Of a DNA stretch of 64,000 bases, positions 44,257 to 56,512 are shown one piece after another. The position numbers were made by a program, and so were the translations under genes. The stretch is from Buddleja alternifolia (taxonomy: Eukaryota > Streptophyta > Magnoliopsida > Lamiales > Scrophulariaceae): the NCBI GenBank assembly GCA_019426215.1, contig CM033400.1, positions 22,862,568-22,926,567 on the forward strand. Reading direction: 5' to 3'. The notes beneath the pieces were generated by a model. The model worked only from the letters and a program-made list of their open reading frames with translations, had not been told where the DNA came from and made no database searches. Position 1 is the first letter of the stretch, and every line of letters starts with the position of its first letter.

Positions 44257-46260
44257 ATGGAGTCTATAACCAATGTCAATCCTACTATTACCAATGATAC
44301 TCGTACCGATGTTGATACTCCTACCAAACAACCACCATTTCAATATGCACCCAACAAACCTTTTCCCGACACTTCAAAAATTGAGATATTTGAAGGCAAT
44401 CATTTCAAGAGGTGGCAAGAAAGGGTTTACTCGACTCTTGATGTTCATGGAGTTGCGTTTATTCTCAATGAGCAAAAACCAGACGATGGAGCACCAAACA
44501 TTAATGTTTGGACATATGCTAACAAAGTAAGTCGTCACACCATTCTTAGTACTTTATCTAATGAACTTTTCGATGTTTATTGCCCATATAAAGAAGCAAG
44601 ACAAATTTGGGAAAGTTTGGTGAAAAAGTTTAGTGCTGAAGATGCCGGGCAACAAAAGTTTGCTATTGGTAATTATTACCATTGGCAAATGACTGATGAA
44701 AAAGAGGTCAAAGCTCAAATCACCGAGTACTACAAACTAGTTGAAGACCTCAAGTCCGAGAACATAATCTTACCTGATGAGTTTGTAGCGGGTCTCTTGA
44801 TTGAAAAGCTACCAGATTCGTGGAGTGACTACAAGCAACAATTGAAGCATAAAAGAAATACCATGACTTTAGACGATCTCGTTGTTCATATAATCATTGA
44901 AGATTGAAACCGAAAACAACGAGATATAGCAAAAGGTAAGAAAATTGCTACAAATGCTAATTTAATTCAAGCACATCCTCGTAACAACTACAATAATAAG
45001 AATGGCAAGATGGTTAGAAAAAATAATGCTTCTAACCATGGTTACAAACCCAAACCTAATAATTTGAAAAGGAAAGGAAATTGCTATGTGTGTGGATATC
45101 CTGGGCATCATGCTGCCCAATGTAGAAAACGAAAGTTTGGAAACAACAATCCTCCTAACAACAAAGTTAACTTAGTTGAGGGAGAAGACATTATTGCTGC
45201 AGTTGTTTCTCAAGCTTTCATGGTGGCCAATGTCAATGATTGGATAATAGACTCTGGTGCCACAAGGCATATTTGCGCAAACAAAAATGTTTTTACCTCC
45301 TATAAACCAATAGGAGATGATGATGGGGAGTCTGTTTATTTGGGTGATTCAAGTACCGTAAAGGTTCTTGGCAGAGGAAAAATATTCCTCAAACTCACAT
45401 CGGGAAAGACATTGGAACTCAAAGATGTGCTGCATGTTCCAAACATGAGAGCAAATTTAATTTCTGTAGCACTTCTCGGGAAGGCTGGAGTGAAAGTGTC
45501 CTTTGAGTCTGACAAAATTGTCATGACTAAAAATAATGCGTTTATTGGGAAAGGGTATTGTAACCAAGGTCTTTTTGTACTCAATATTTTCAATGAAAAT
45601 GTTTCTAGTTCTGCGTATTTTATTGACTCTTATAATTTGTGGCATGGTAGATTAGGTCATTTAAATGCTTCTTATATTAAAAAAATGAATTCGTTAGGAC
45701 TAATTAGTGAAATTGGAAATGCAGATTTTTTTGAGAATATATTTCCTTTGAAACGTGATCATGTAACTTCTTCCACTAGTTCATCTAATATGCATATTGA
45801 TATACCTTCAAGTTCTAGCAATAATATTGACAAAGATATTGAACCTAGAAGAAGTAAAAGAGGTAGAAAAGCAACTAGTTTTGGTGATGATTTTTACAAT
45901 TTCATGGTTGACAATGATCCAAAAACATTTAAAGATACTATTTCTTCTAGTGATTATCGTTTTTGGAAAGAAGCTATAAAAAGCGAAATAGATTCTTTGA
46001 AACAAAATAAAACTTGGAGTTTAGTTGACTTACCTGCCGGCGCAAAACCTATTGCATGTAAATGGATTTTCAAACGAAAACTTCATCCTGATGGAACTAT
46101 TGATAAATACAAAGCAAGACTTGTGGCAAAAGGTTTTACATAAAAACAAAATATTGATTATTTTGATACTTATGCACCTGTTGCTAGAATTTCTTCCATT
46201 CGCATATTGATTGCTTTAGCTGCTGTCCATAAACTTGTTATTCTTCAAATGGACGTAAAA
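44257..46260 (+). pseudogene. Copia gag-protease-RT N-terminal part with integrase deleted
   Basis: One frame from ATG 44257 is broken by TGA at 44905-44907 and TAA at 46141-46143 (probably CAA to TAA). Gag is followed by zinc knuckle Cys-Tyr-Val-Cys-Gly...His...Cys near 45083-45124, protease Asp-Ser-Gly-Ala near 45250-45261 and the His-Gly-Arg-Leu-Gly-His start of the integrase zinc finger near 45641-45660. About 20 residues later the sequence jumps to the Ser-rich linker before RT: the finger's Cys pair and the whole catalytic core, normally several hundred residues, are gone with the frame kept. RT then starts (Ala-Cys-Lys-Trp-Ile-Phe-Lys-Arg-Lys). Confidence 0.88.
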
Positions 46261-47458
46261 CCTGTTTTTTAAATGGAGAATTAGAAGAAGAAATTTATAT
46301 GTGTCAACCCGAAGGTTGTGTTGAAGTTGGTAAAGAAAATATGGTTTGTAAGTTAAAGAAATCATTATATGGTTTAAAACAAGCACCTAAACAATGGCAT
46401 GAGAAATTTGATTCTACTTTGTGTTCAAATAATTTTGTTAGTGTTGCTGTAGATAAATGCGTGTATACAAAATGCAACGATAAAGGTTGTGTGATAATTA
46501 GCTTATATGTTGATGATATGCTTATATTTGGCACTAACATTGATATTATAATTGAAACAAAAGAATTTTTAGCTTCACAATTTGATATGAAAGACATGGG
46601 TGAAGCTAATGTAATATTGGGTGTGAAAATCACTAAACTTGAGAGTGGTTTAATATTATCACAGGAGCACTATGTTGAAAAAATTCTCAAAAAGTTTGGA
46701 CATTTTGATGTCACTCCTGTTTCAACACCATATGATGTTACGTTAGTTCTCAACTAAAGAAAAATAAAGGAGAGAGCATAGCTCAATCTGAATATGCTCA
46801 GATTATTGGGAGTCTGATGCATCTAATGAATTATACGCGTCCTGATATAGCGTATGCCGTGGGCAGATTGAGTAGATACACCCATAATCCTAATAATGAG
46901 CATTGGTCTACTTTAAAAAGATTAATGAAATATTTGAGAGGTACCAGGAACTATGGTATTCTATATAGTGGATTTCCCGCTGTATTAGAAGGATACAGTG
47001 ATGCTAACTGGATCTCTGATTCAGATGAGACCAAATCCACTAGTGGATATGTGTTCACCCTTGGTGGGGGTGCTGTTGCTTGGAAATCTGTCAAGCAAAC
47101 AATCATAGCTAGATCCACAATGGAATCAGAGTTTGTGGCACTTGAGCTAGCTGGAAGTGAAGCAGAGTGGATAAAAAATTTCTTAACTGACATTCCTTTA
47201 GGAATGAAACCAACTCCCTCTCTTTCTATGCATTGTGATTCTCAGGCTGCAATAGCCATTACGAGAAACAAGTCCTACAATGGTAAAAGTAGGCATAGAA
47301 GGCTAAGACATAATGTGATAAAGCAGCTGCTACGAGATAGAATAATTTCCATAGATTTGTGAAATCAGAGAGAAATTTAGCTGATCCACTAACTAAACCA
47401 TTGGGAAAGAAATTAGTTAGTGAAACATCGAGAGGAATGGGACTACTACCAATTTAGA
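46261..47458 (+). pseudogene. Copia RT C-terminal part and RNase H
   Basis: Continuation of the pol frame after one-base losses near 46262, 46757 and 47357. RT Leu-Tyr-Gly-Leu-Lys-Gln and Tyr-Val-Asp-Asp (46505-46516) are intact. RNase H shows Tyr-Ser-Asp-Ala-Asn-Trp, Ser-Thr-Met-Glu-Ser-Glu and Cys-Asp-Ser-Gln-Ala. It ends near 47458. Confidence 0.88.
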
Positions 47459-48009
47459 AGACTATAGCAATGGTAACCCAACCTATGTGATTGGATAAAC
47501 TCCATGAAGTAGGTTCAATGGGTAATAACAAGTTGTTATTGACTAGATAGCACTATCAATTTTAAAAGTCCATTCCTAGATAGTGCTTGACTGCTAAAGT
47601 TATAAGGTGAGTTAAAACTCTTAATGACTGCCATAGCCCAACTTTGGGTGATGTATTTAGAGAGCAGTATACATTTGATGGAGTCACCTATATGAGTGTA
47701 GGAGTGGGGCCGCTTCTATGAGATTGTGGTGGAATTTCTAAAGCACTCATGAAACCTGGGCGGGCACAAGGCCGATAATGTGCCACACCGCGTTGAACAA
47801 CGAATATAGATGATATAATGTGGATATTAAATCTTCAAATTCTCATAGTAAAACTTTGGTTCATAGAATACATATGAGATTCACCAATGTTTTCGAGAAT
47901 TTTGGTTTAATGTTCTAGGTCTAGTTCAAGCCCAAAAGGCACTAGATTCAATACATTATATTCTCGCTAACCCAAGAAAATCTTGATCCTTTTGAAATAT
48001 GTGGGGGAT

Positions 48010-48513
48010 TGTTGTAAAATTATTATATTTTACATGTTTAAATAAATATTTCAAAAGTTTAAAATTCAAGTCATAATATTGTTGTTATGATGGTCAATGT
48101 GACAATAATTTTTATGTTACAAAATTGATTCATGGCCATAAAGTTTGAGGATGTTACATCTAAAAATTTAATTTTAATTAATTATTTGTGGACTACTACT
48201 TTTGTATTGCCTATAAAAAGCCCCCTCTCCTCAACTTTTTAAAAACAACTCTTCAAAAAATTTATTCACCACTACCTAAAAATCTCTCTTGTTTTATTCC
48301 TGAGTTCTTGGGTAAATATTAGTTGTTCCTGTTAACCTTAATAGTTAGCACAAACTAGTTGAGAAGTGTTTGTTGAATCCTAGGAGGATAGCCACTTAAA
48401 ACCTTTGTGCCGAGATTACTATCTCCGAGGGGTGGAATTAATCCTTTAGGACAGTGCTAGTTACGCCTCAAGCAATCCAAATTATTGGTTATATTCTTCA
48501 AATTTTTATAACA
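48010..48513 (+). repeat. 3' LTR of the integrase-less copia element
   Basis: 504 bp, matching 43739-44243 with about eight differences, mostly transitions. Confidence 0.92.
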
Positions 48514-48751
48514 ATTAACAGTAGCATTTCAACCCAAATAAAACAAAAGGCATCAGTTATTATAATTTACCAAACTAACAATGTATGAAATGAAGAAACA
48601 AAATAAAGATCTTTTTGTATGAAAGTACAATTAGCTAATTAATCTTGGTAGCTCGTGAATGCCCATAACCTAGTAAACGACAATAATAACTAAATACCAA
48701 GAAAGTTGTATAAAGTTAAATAATGAATATCCATTGTTGTATTCTTTGTTC

Positions 48752-49284
48752 TGATGTACGTGGGATTTACACCAATAATATTTGTATATTATTATGCGAG
48801 AAATTGAGTATCAAAGCAATAAATTATAAGAAAAATAGAGAGTAAAATGAGTAAAGATGCAAAAGTCGTTTTTTTCATCATCAATTATGGATATTTATAC
48901 AAGCTAGATGACTTCTATAATTTTGGTAAGCTAATCCTGCTGATTTCCTTCCTGCCTCTATTTATGGTAGCTGGAGCTATTTCTGAAGCTTTAGGTGTCC
49001 TGAAATCATGCTGAACTGCGTCCTGTCAGGTCCTAATTTAGGAAGGCCGAATCTTCCTGGTTTGGTAAGTGTTTGACTGATCCTTGGATTAATATTTGAT
49101 TGGATATTGTCTCTTGATTGATTCCTTTCCTTCTAAAGCTTTGACTTGGGCTCCACTCCTACTAATCAAATGAGGCTGAAAAATATAAGGAACTTGGGCC
49201 GAAATCTAACCATAATATAGGAAAAATATAAAATATTCCTTGGGTTTATCAGCTTGGCCCAATGGATAATATTGACCCACATCA
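48752..49284 (-). repeat. 3' LTR of the Tat element
   Basis: 533 bp. On the - strand it starts TGATGTGGGTCAATATTATCC-like sequence and is preceded by the purine tract GAGGGGACTAT (complement of 49285-49295), a fitting polypurine tract. Confidence 0.9.
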
Positions 49285-49473
49285 ATAGTCCCCTCAACTC
49301 TAAACTTTGACTTGTCAAGTTGAAAGAGTTGTAAAGATTATTTCATGGAAGCCAAGCTGATAGCTAAAAAATTCCTCCTGAATTCCTACTAAACTTTCCA
49401 GCGGAAAATGCTCTTGGATTCCCTCCTGATTAGTGTGCTGAAAAGTGGATGATTCGTTTGAAACACCCCCACA

Positions 49474-52400
49474 ATGTTCCTAGAAGACCTTCAGGAAGAA
49501 ACCCTAACTATGACGTCATTTGATGAGCCGTGTACATTTGGGCTTCCCCAGGATAAGAAAGTTGTTGCCTTCTGTCCTAGATTCCCGCCCCCTCATCATG
49601 GCAGTGACTCCCTGCCGCCAGAACTATTCTTAAACCGATGCGAATGTGCCCCACGTGTACAGTTCCTGAGAGTCCACGCCTAAAAGTGAAGTTTTCTTTT
49701 TTATTTACCTTAACTACATTTTTCCAAAAATTCAAAAAATTCCCTCTTTTCATTTTTCATTCAATTTTTATTATCTTATTTTCTTCTTCCTCTTCCTTAA
49801 AATCATCCGTCCGCTTTTCTCCCTTTTATCTTCATCCTCCACTGTCTGGGCGGTTGTTACTCCAAGACCCACGATTTGCCTCCTTTCTATTAGGTACTTA
49901 TTTCTTCCCCTCTTTTTCTTTGTGTATTTGTTTGGATTTTGTGTTGTTTTATAGAGGATAAGCAGCAGTTCTTCCATTCTGTGTTTTGCAAATATTTTGT
50001 AAAAATATACCATGTCACCCATCCTACTCTGATTTCTTCTGATGACAACGTCCAGATAATCCTTCCTGAAAACTTAGAAAATCCCCCTCCTCTTGCCAAA
50101 AATCTGGCGGGTGTTCCAGAGGCGGTGCATCCGCTAAATTTCGCAAATCCATTGTCCCCCTCTCATTCCGCGGGTGCCTCCTACAATGCTAATCAACCAG
50201 GTGGAACCATCCATCTGGATTCTTCTTACTCTACCCCTTCCAATAGCCTCACATATCGGGTTTCTCTTCTCTCTTGGCCCAGTCCCTTGCAGAAAGACAT
50301 CCCTCCGATGGGAATCCTGAAATCCCCTTGAAAGTCCTTTGGAAAATTTCGAACAGCCTAATCCCGACGCACTGGATGAAATAGTTGAAGAAACCCTGAG
50401 TGCTCAAGAGAAAGTTTTACTCGCCGCACCAGGAGCTCGCTTCTGGACGGTATATAGGTCGCGCTTTACCCCTCACCAGGAGAATGTCGTCAGGGCCACA
50501 TTTGGTATTCCTCTTTCTCACCATATTCAACTTCCTCGCGCTACAGATAGAGTTCACCTTCTCCCTCCTCATTTTTTGACATTTTATGTCGTTCATCTTT
50601 GAGCTGGTCTTCGTTTTCCGATTGACCCTCTATATGTGGCTATAGCCAAAAAGAATAAAGTTCCCTTAAACCAGCTTTCCCCTAAAGCTATGCGGGCCAT
50701 TGTTGCCTTTAACATGTTGCTGCGCAGCCTAGGGCATCGTCCTATCGCAGAGCTAATTTATTCCTATTTCCTACCACGCTCTTCAGGGAGTGATTCAGGC
50801 GTGTTTTACTTTACCCCCCGAAAAGAGGTCCACTTTTCTCTGCCTATCTTTCTTCCGAGAGGGACTGGAAGAAAAATTATTTCTTCATAGCTCCTCCTGA
50901 AGGATCTTCTTGGGATTTTCCTCACGATCGTATAGAAAGGCTAGGGAATCCGAACTTGTATCCTCTTTCCAGCCAACTCTCCTTTAACTAAAGGTTTCTA
51001 AGTTATTTAAATTTGGACGAGTATGACGTGGGGAAGTTGGTTGATCCCCACTTGTTGTACCACTTCACTTTAAGCCCTATTGAGGTGGATATGAGAGACG
51101 AGACTATAGGTAGCCACTTCTGTTAACTGTACTTCTTATTCCTGCTTCTTCTCCTGTGCTCTTTATCTGATCTTATCCTTGCTTCCTTTGTTTTTTTTTT
51201 TTTTTTTTTTTTGCAGCTGAGATAATGGATGCTGCGAGACTGGCTGAATCAAGACGCCTGAGGCAGAGGGCGGCTGGTGCCCCTCCTCCCGTTCTTCCTG
51301 TGGCTTCCACTGTTACTCCTCTTATTACTCTCCTTGGCTTTCAACTTCCTACTGGTCAAGCACCTGCCATTTCTCCTCAAGCCTCGGTCCACGGTGCCTC
51401 TACTCGTGATCCTCCTACCCCGGTTAGCAGGGATCTAGCAAGAGCTAAAAAATTGCTGCTGGAAAGAGAGTTACTGACAGCTCTTCTGACCATCCTCATT
51501 CCAAGCAAGGTAATACTGGTATTTTGTTTAAGAATGTTATTCCTTCCCTTACTTTCAAAACTACGCACTCTCTTGCCCTCCGTAACCACTCCCGTGTTCA
51601 TGACCTCCCTCAGACTTTGGTGCTAAAGAGCAAAGATTTGATGGTCGCCCGCAACTTTCCAAAAAATATGGCTAACTCTATGGACCGTTAGCTGCTAAAT
51701 TAAGTCCCTCCAGACTCAGGAACAAATTGATTGGCTTATCAAGATGTCTCCCAAGGTATGACATACATGCTTTCTTTCATAATTTCCAAGTTGTTACTTT
51801 AAACTATCTTATTACTTATTTTCTTCTCTTTGCATAGTTCTTTTTCCTTGCCGGTGAGGCTTTAATTGACGTTAGCCAGTCCACTGAAATGGATGATTTG
51901 ACAAGGGACCTGGCTAAGGTAAAGAAGCAAGTGGCTGCTTATTCCTCCCTAGAGCAATCCTGGCAAAAAGAAAGAGAGAAAGCTCTTATGGACCTCCAAG
52001 AGCAAGAGTCCCGCGTAGCTGCCCTGTCAAGACGGGCTAGGGTCCTAGAAGATCAGCTGAGGAGTGCTCTGGAGCACCAAGAGCTGGCAGTTCAAGATGC
52101 GATTATCAAGGGTCACCAGATGGGGCTGGAGGATTTTCCCCGTACTGCTAAGGGGCAAGCCTTCCTGGAGCAGTTTAAAGCGAACTTCTTGGCCTCCAGC
52201 GAGTTTCAGAATATGGTAGATGACAAAACCCTAGAGTATTTTGAGAAGGGTTTTGAGGGCTGCAGGATCCAGTTTGCTACTGTTGATTATCCTCTTGGTG
52301 GGTGTGATACTTCCTTCGTGGATGTTGATGCTGCGATGGACATTGCTCTATTGAAGCTTCCTACCCCACCAGCTGAAAATGTTCCTGAGATAATTCCCCC

Positions 52401-52889
52401 TGTAGCTGCGCAAGAGGCTGGCCTTAACCCTGGCCAGGAGGCTGGGCATCTGGCTGACTCCTGCTGACAAACCTGCTGGTGTGGTCAGGGGCGGATCTAT
52501 GTACATTTCAAGCCACTCATTTTTTTTTTCAATATATACAGTTTTTTTTAATTTTAATTTGTAAATTTACGTTAGTTCCCCCACTCAAAATTTCAAAGTG
52601 CCACCCCCCTCGATTCCAAATTTCCAATTTTCATCTGGAATTTTCAATAAGGAACCTAGTTCCTTATTATATTTTTCCTCATAAATATAGCGTACCGTAC
52701 CGCAGGGGGCAAGCCCCCTCACCCCTTTTAAATCCTTCATCTATTTGGCAAAAAAAAAAATTGTATAGTCATATCACAACAATCTCGCCCCCTCGGTCAT
52801 GCCTAGTGCCCCGCTGGCGTAAAATCCTGGATCCGCCACTGGGTGTGGTGGAGAATGTGGCTGACAACACTCCTGCCACTGCTGAATAA
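49474..52889 (+). CDS. Antisense extra ORF of the Tat element, spliced and degraded
   Basis: Successive + strand open pieces (49956-50331, 50339-50602, 50636-50890, 51225-51626, 51889-52467) form one gene-like unit opposite to gag-pol. The central part (50400-50890: Thr-Phe-Tyr-Val-Val-His-Leu, then Ala-Ile-Val-Ala-Phe-Asn) resembles the plant putative gypsy-type transposon domain. The C-terminal part has a coiled coil (Ala-Lys-Val-Lys-Lys-Gln through Leu-Glu-Asp-Gln-Leu). Strong intron signals: GT at 51110 with a T-rich tract and GCAG ending 51216; GTATG at 51756 with TGCATAG ending 51837; perhaps GTACTT about 49892. A frameshift between 50331 and 50339, a stop near 50602 and a missing start show decay. 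Function unknown. Confidence 0.65.
51110..51216 (+). other. Putative intron in the antisense ORF
   Basis: GTAGCC donor, long T run and TTTTTTGCAG acceptor; 107 bp, a typical plant intron length. Confidence 0.6.
51756..51837 (+). other. Putative second intron in the antisense ORF
   Basis: AAG/GTATGA donor, AT-rich, TTTGCATAG acceptor; 82 bp. It lies just upstream of the coiled-coil exon. Confidence 0.55.
52486..52841. mobile_element. hAT-type MITE, 356 bp
   Basis: Ends CAGGGGCGGATC and GGATCCGCCACTG form hAT-type inverted repeats (CAG...CTG). A perfect 8-bp duplication GGTGTGGT flanks it (52478-52485 and 52842-52849). No coding capacity. Confidence 0.93.
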
Positions 52890-55087
52890 ATGTTATGCTT
52901 TTTCTAGAAACAACTATCTTGTTTTGGCTAGGCTGAGATGTAGCCTTAAGATAATGTTTTCTTTTTATTGTTGCTGTTTTTTTGCCCTTTGAGGCGTGGG
53001 ATGTTTTTTCTTGTTTTTAGGATGCTCCTGCTTTTCTTTATGGATGCTGATATCATGGGTGTTTTGATCTAATTTTGATCGTACTTGTTGATGCTTATCT
53101 GAAATCACATGCATGCTTTGATGTTTGCTGAAAATGAATGTTTGTATATATATGCAATCGCAATGAAAATTCTCATATGATGTGCGGGGAGTGATTTAAC
53201 ATCAAATTGAGCATACAATTTTGGCAGTTTTCCAGCTAGCTAGGTAGCAGGTAATTAGAATGTGCTTGTAACATACTGAAAAAACTATACGCATATTTGC
53301 ATACAAAAAAGAGATATAGCAAGAGATTGCTCATATTAGAGATGTATCATCCTTCTAACTCCCAAGAATTCTTCACTACGTATCACAATATCTTCCCCGG
53401 GCTCGTACTTGGCCAGTATGCTACCAGGGTTTTCCTTCATTTTTTTTGCCTTTTCTCCTGAATTTTGCCCCCTTATATCATCCTGGAGTACGAGTAGACA
53501 GGTATGTCTCACCCCATCATGGGGACCAACCAAGAGGCTGTACCCCCAACCTTATCACTCCAGTCTATCCTTATTTCTCCAATTTTAAAAAGCAGATTGA
53601 GAAGTCTCCAACCTTATTTCTTCTTTGACCATCCTTATATCTTTTTCTGGAGTGGGGCCAGATGGATCAGCAACCGGTTTTTCCCTGACTGGACAGACCT
53701 AGGTTACCCATCCAATTTTTCTAAACACCGTCTACTTCGTAACACCAACTCCCCTTATCTTTGAGGTATGTGATAGTGCATGTAATAAAAAAATAGTACT
53801 GAAACGAAAAATCCTTACGTGTTTGCACAGCAAGCGGACTGGTCGTGTGTAGTAATAAAGTGAATTTTTTAAGTCCGGGATGTCGAACCCACAGAGACTC
53901 GTATTTTAACTTAACAAGTTAAAAGCAATTAAAATTAAATCAAAAGAGGATGATTAATTGACAATGAAAAAGTGAAAACGATACTTGACAAATTGATTAA
54001 GATTCTTATGTGAGAAAGCAACTAAGGCACATGCATCAACCGTTATTACTCGTTAATATATATGAGTGATTATTCGAATTATTAGACTACTATTGCTTTG
54101 GTGGAAAAAACCTTAATTAATTACTACCCGATCTCTCGGCCATAATAATCCTATGATTACGTGACGGTTATCTAAATAATTCTATCCGAGAATCAAATCA
54201 TTAACCATGCATTCACGTTTTAGAATTACCCCGGATTAATCCAGCTAACAGCACCCGAAAATCTATACCTATCTCTAGGAGCAATTCCTCATGTTTTTCG
54301 GATGATGTGTTAATTCCTTTGAACCCTAATCTATATTCTCTTGAATCATAAACTAGGCTAATTGGCAAGCATATGTTGATCAGGCATACGATTGGAATAA
54401 AAGCATAAAATTAACACACAAAGCAATAATAGAATTAAGACGAACAATCAATTCATATATATAAACTCATAAAATTGGCATTCACATGGCCTTAGTTAAA
54501 GTAAATTAGTTCATACTCATAATTGGAAAAACAACTAAAATCGTAGAATTATTCATAGACAAATAATCTAGAAAATAAAATTCTCCCTATTACGAATTGA
54601 TGAATTCGTGTAGAATCGGCGTTCTCTTCGTCATGCTCATTTCTTGGCTCCAAACTCTCTTCCAAAGCTGAAAATTTCGAACCCCAATGATGTTGGAAGA
54701 TGATGTATTTATAGATGATGATCTCCAGGTCTCCTAGTTGAATTAGGAATGAAAAATTTCCAAAACTCGTCCAGCCGCCTCTCATGTCCGGACTGCATTT
54801 TTCCCACGTACGTACGTTGACCAATCAACGTGCGGACTGCATTTTGGCCACGTCCGAACTGTGAAGGCAGTGTAGAAAATTTGTGTTTTTCTGCTCCTTT
54901 CGCTCGATTGTTAGGTTTTTACCCCTGTACTCATTTAATAAACATATCAAAGCCACAAGTGGTAAAAATCACTCATAATCGACTCTAAATCAAACAATTA
55001 TCGGGCCCTAAAACACGTAAAACTCAAGCTTATCAAGTACATATGTTTTGAAAAACAATACTATTTTGCATAATGTAAATCGGGAAG
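52890..55087. other. Spacer of the Tat element, no gene
   Basis: Noncoding on both strands between the antisense ORF and the CACTA insertion. At 53765-55036 a distinct block begins TGATAGTGCATGTAATA and ends near CTTATCA. It includes the words GATGTCGAACCCACAGAGA and GTCCGGACTGCATTTT, which suggest a further inserted repeat that I cannot classify. Confidence 0.5.
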
Positions 55088-55439
55088 CACTACTACAAAA
55101 AGAGCCTATTACAGCACCCCAATTACAGCGGTTTTTCGAAAAACCGTTGAACGGAGGGGGCTATTACAGCGGTTCATGAAAGAATCGTTGTAATAGATAG
55201 AACGCGGCACCTATTACAGCGGTTCTTTCATAAACCGCTGTAATAGGTGCCAGGCCTATTACAACGGTTCTCTACTGAACCGCTATAAAAGGCGGCAAAA
55301 AAAAAATGAAAAATACCTATTACAGTAGTTCTTATGTGAACCGCAGCGGTTCTTATGTGAACCGCTGTAATAGGTGTACCCTATTATAGCGGTTCTTATA
55401 AGAACCGCTGTAATAGACCAAAACGAAAAAATTTGAAAA

Positions 55440-55685
55440 ACTTTTATCTTCCCGCTTCTCTCTCTCACTCTCAAAATTTAAAACCCATTTCAGCTTTTCT
55501 CTCTCTCTACTCTCGGTCTCTCTCTCTCTCTCGATTCCCTCCCAAAAGCTCGGCACCACCCCCGCTGCTGCCAACACCACCACCACTTACCGGCGCCGCC
55601 GCCGCCGCCGCCGCCACCACCACTTACCGGCGCCGCCGCCACCACCACCACTATCGTAAGCTTTTTCTCTTTCTCTATTTCTTTC
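55440..55685 (+). other. Possible captured 5' UTR/first-exon fragment in CACTA
   Basis: CT-rich leader-like sequence, then a Pro/Ala-rich open stretch of CCG/CCA codons with two copies of CACTTACCGGCGCCGCCGCC, then TATCGTAAGC, which could be a splice donor. Composition is unlike the rest of the element. The long ORFs on both strands here are a consequence of low complexity. Confidence 0.4.
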
Positions 55686-55800
55686 CCTCTATATATATAT
55701 ATATGTATATGTATATTTGTATATGTGTATATGTGTGGGTGTATGTATATTTGTGTATGTGTGGGTGTATTTATTTTGTGTATATGTGTATATTTGTGTA

Positions 55801-56190
55801 TGTGCGGGTGTATGTATATTTGTGTATATGTGGATGGGTGTGTGTATATTTGTGTATATATTGATGGGTGTATGTATATTTGTGTATATGTGGATGGGTG
55901 TTTGTATATTTGTGTATATGTTGATGGGTGTATGTATATTTGTGTATATGTCGATGGGTGTATGTATATTTGTGTATGTGTGGATGGGTGTATGTATATT
56001 TGTGTATGTGTGGATGGGTGTATGTATATTTGTGTATGTGTGGATGGGTGTATGTATATTTGTGTATGTGTGGATGGGTGTATGTATATTTGTGTATGTG
56101 TGGATGGGTGTATGTATATTTGTGTATGTGTGGATGGGTGTATGTATATTTGTGTATGTGTGGATGGGTGTATGTATACTTGTGTATGTA
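55801..56190. repeat. 30-bp minisatellite, about 13 units
   Basis: Units of the form TGGATGGGTG / TATGTATATT / TGTGTATGTG repeat in perfect 30-bp register from 55801 to 56190, with the first five units more diverged and the last units nearly identical. Looser copies extend left to about 55700. Because 30 is a multiple of 3 and the unit lacks stops in several frames, long spurious ORFs appear on both strands. Confidence 0.95.
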
Positions 56191-56234
56191 TATTTGTGTA
56201 TTTACGAAAATATTTCTCGGTTGAAATGTTGTCA

Positions 56235-56512
56235 TATCGGAATGACATGAAATTCGTGCGGTCATAGTGAAACGGTATTCTAAACAAAACGCATGACTTT
56301 GTCATGCGATCTTGGGATTTTAGCTATCTGAGATCGTTTAAGGCCTCAAATTTGTGTTTTTTTACGAAAATAGGGTATTTTTGTAATAAAACGCAAATTT
56401 GAGGCCTTAAACGATCTCAGATGGCTAAAATCCCGAGATTGCAAATAGAAATTTGCATTTTGTTCAGAATACCGTTTCGCTATGACCGTGCGAATTTCGT
56501 GTCAATTTAACA
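56235..56512. repeat. Long inverted repeat inside CACTA
   Basis: The left arm (about 56235-56354) and right arm (about 56393-56512) are imperfect reverse complements, sharing for example GAGATCGTTTAAGGCCTC / GAGGCCTTAAACGATCTC. The loop is about 38 bp. Folded RNA would give a hairpin of over 100 bp. Confidence 0.88.

Larger units (their letters stand above)
43739..48513 (+). mobile_element. Young copia element lacking integrase, 4.8 kb
   Basis: LTRs 43739-44243 and 48010-48513 begin TGTTGTAAAATTATT and end TTATAACA. They differ at about eight positions by eye. A perfect target duplication ATTAA flanks the element (43734-43738 and 48514-48518). Gag starts 13 bases after the 5' LTR. The coding order is gag, zinc knuckle, protease, pre-integrase start, RT, RNase H, with the integrase core missing. 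Polypurine ATGTGGGGGAT precedes the 3' LTR. Confidence 0.93.

Noticed and set aside
55490..56305. Long ORFs of up to 271 codons on both strands over the CACTA interior
   Set aside because: They follow the 30-bp repeat and low-complexity CT/CCG tracts; products are short-period Tyr/His/Thr or Val/Cys/Tyr repeats with no domain.
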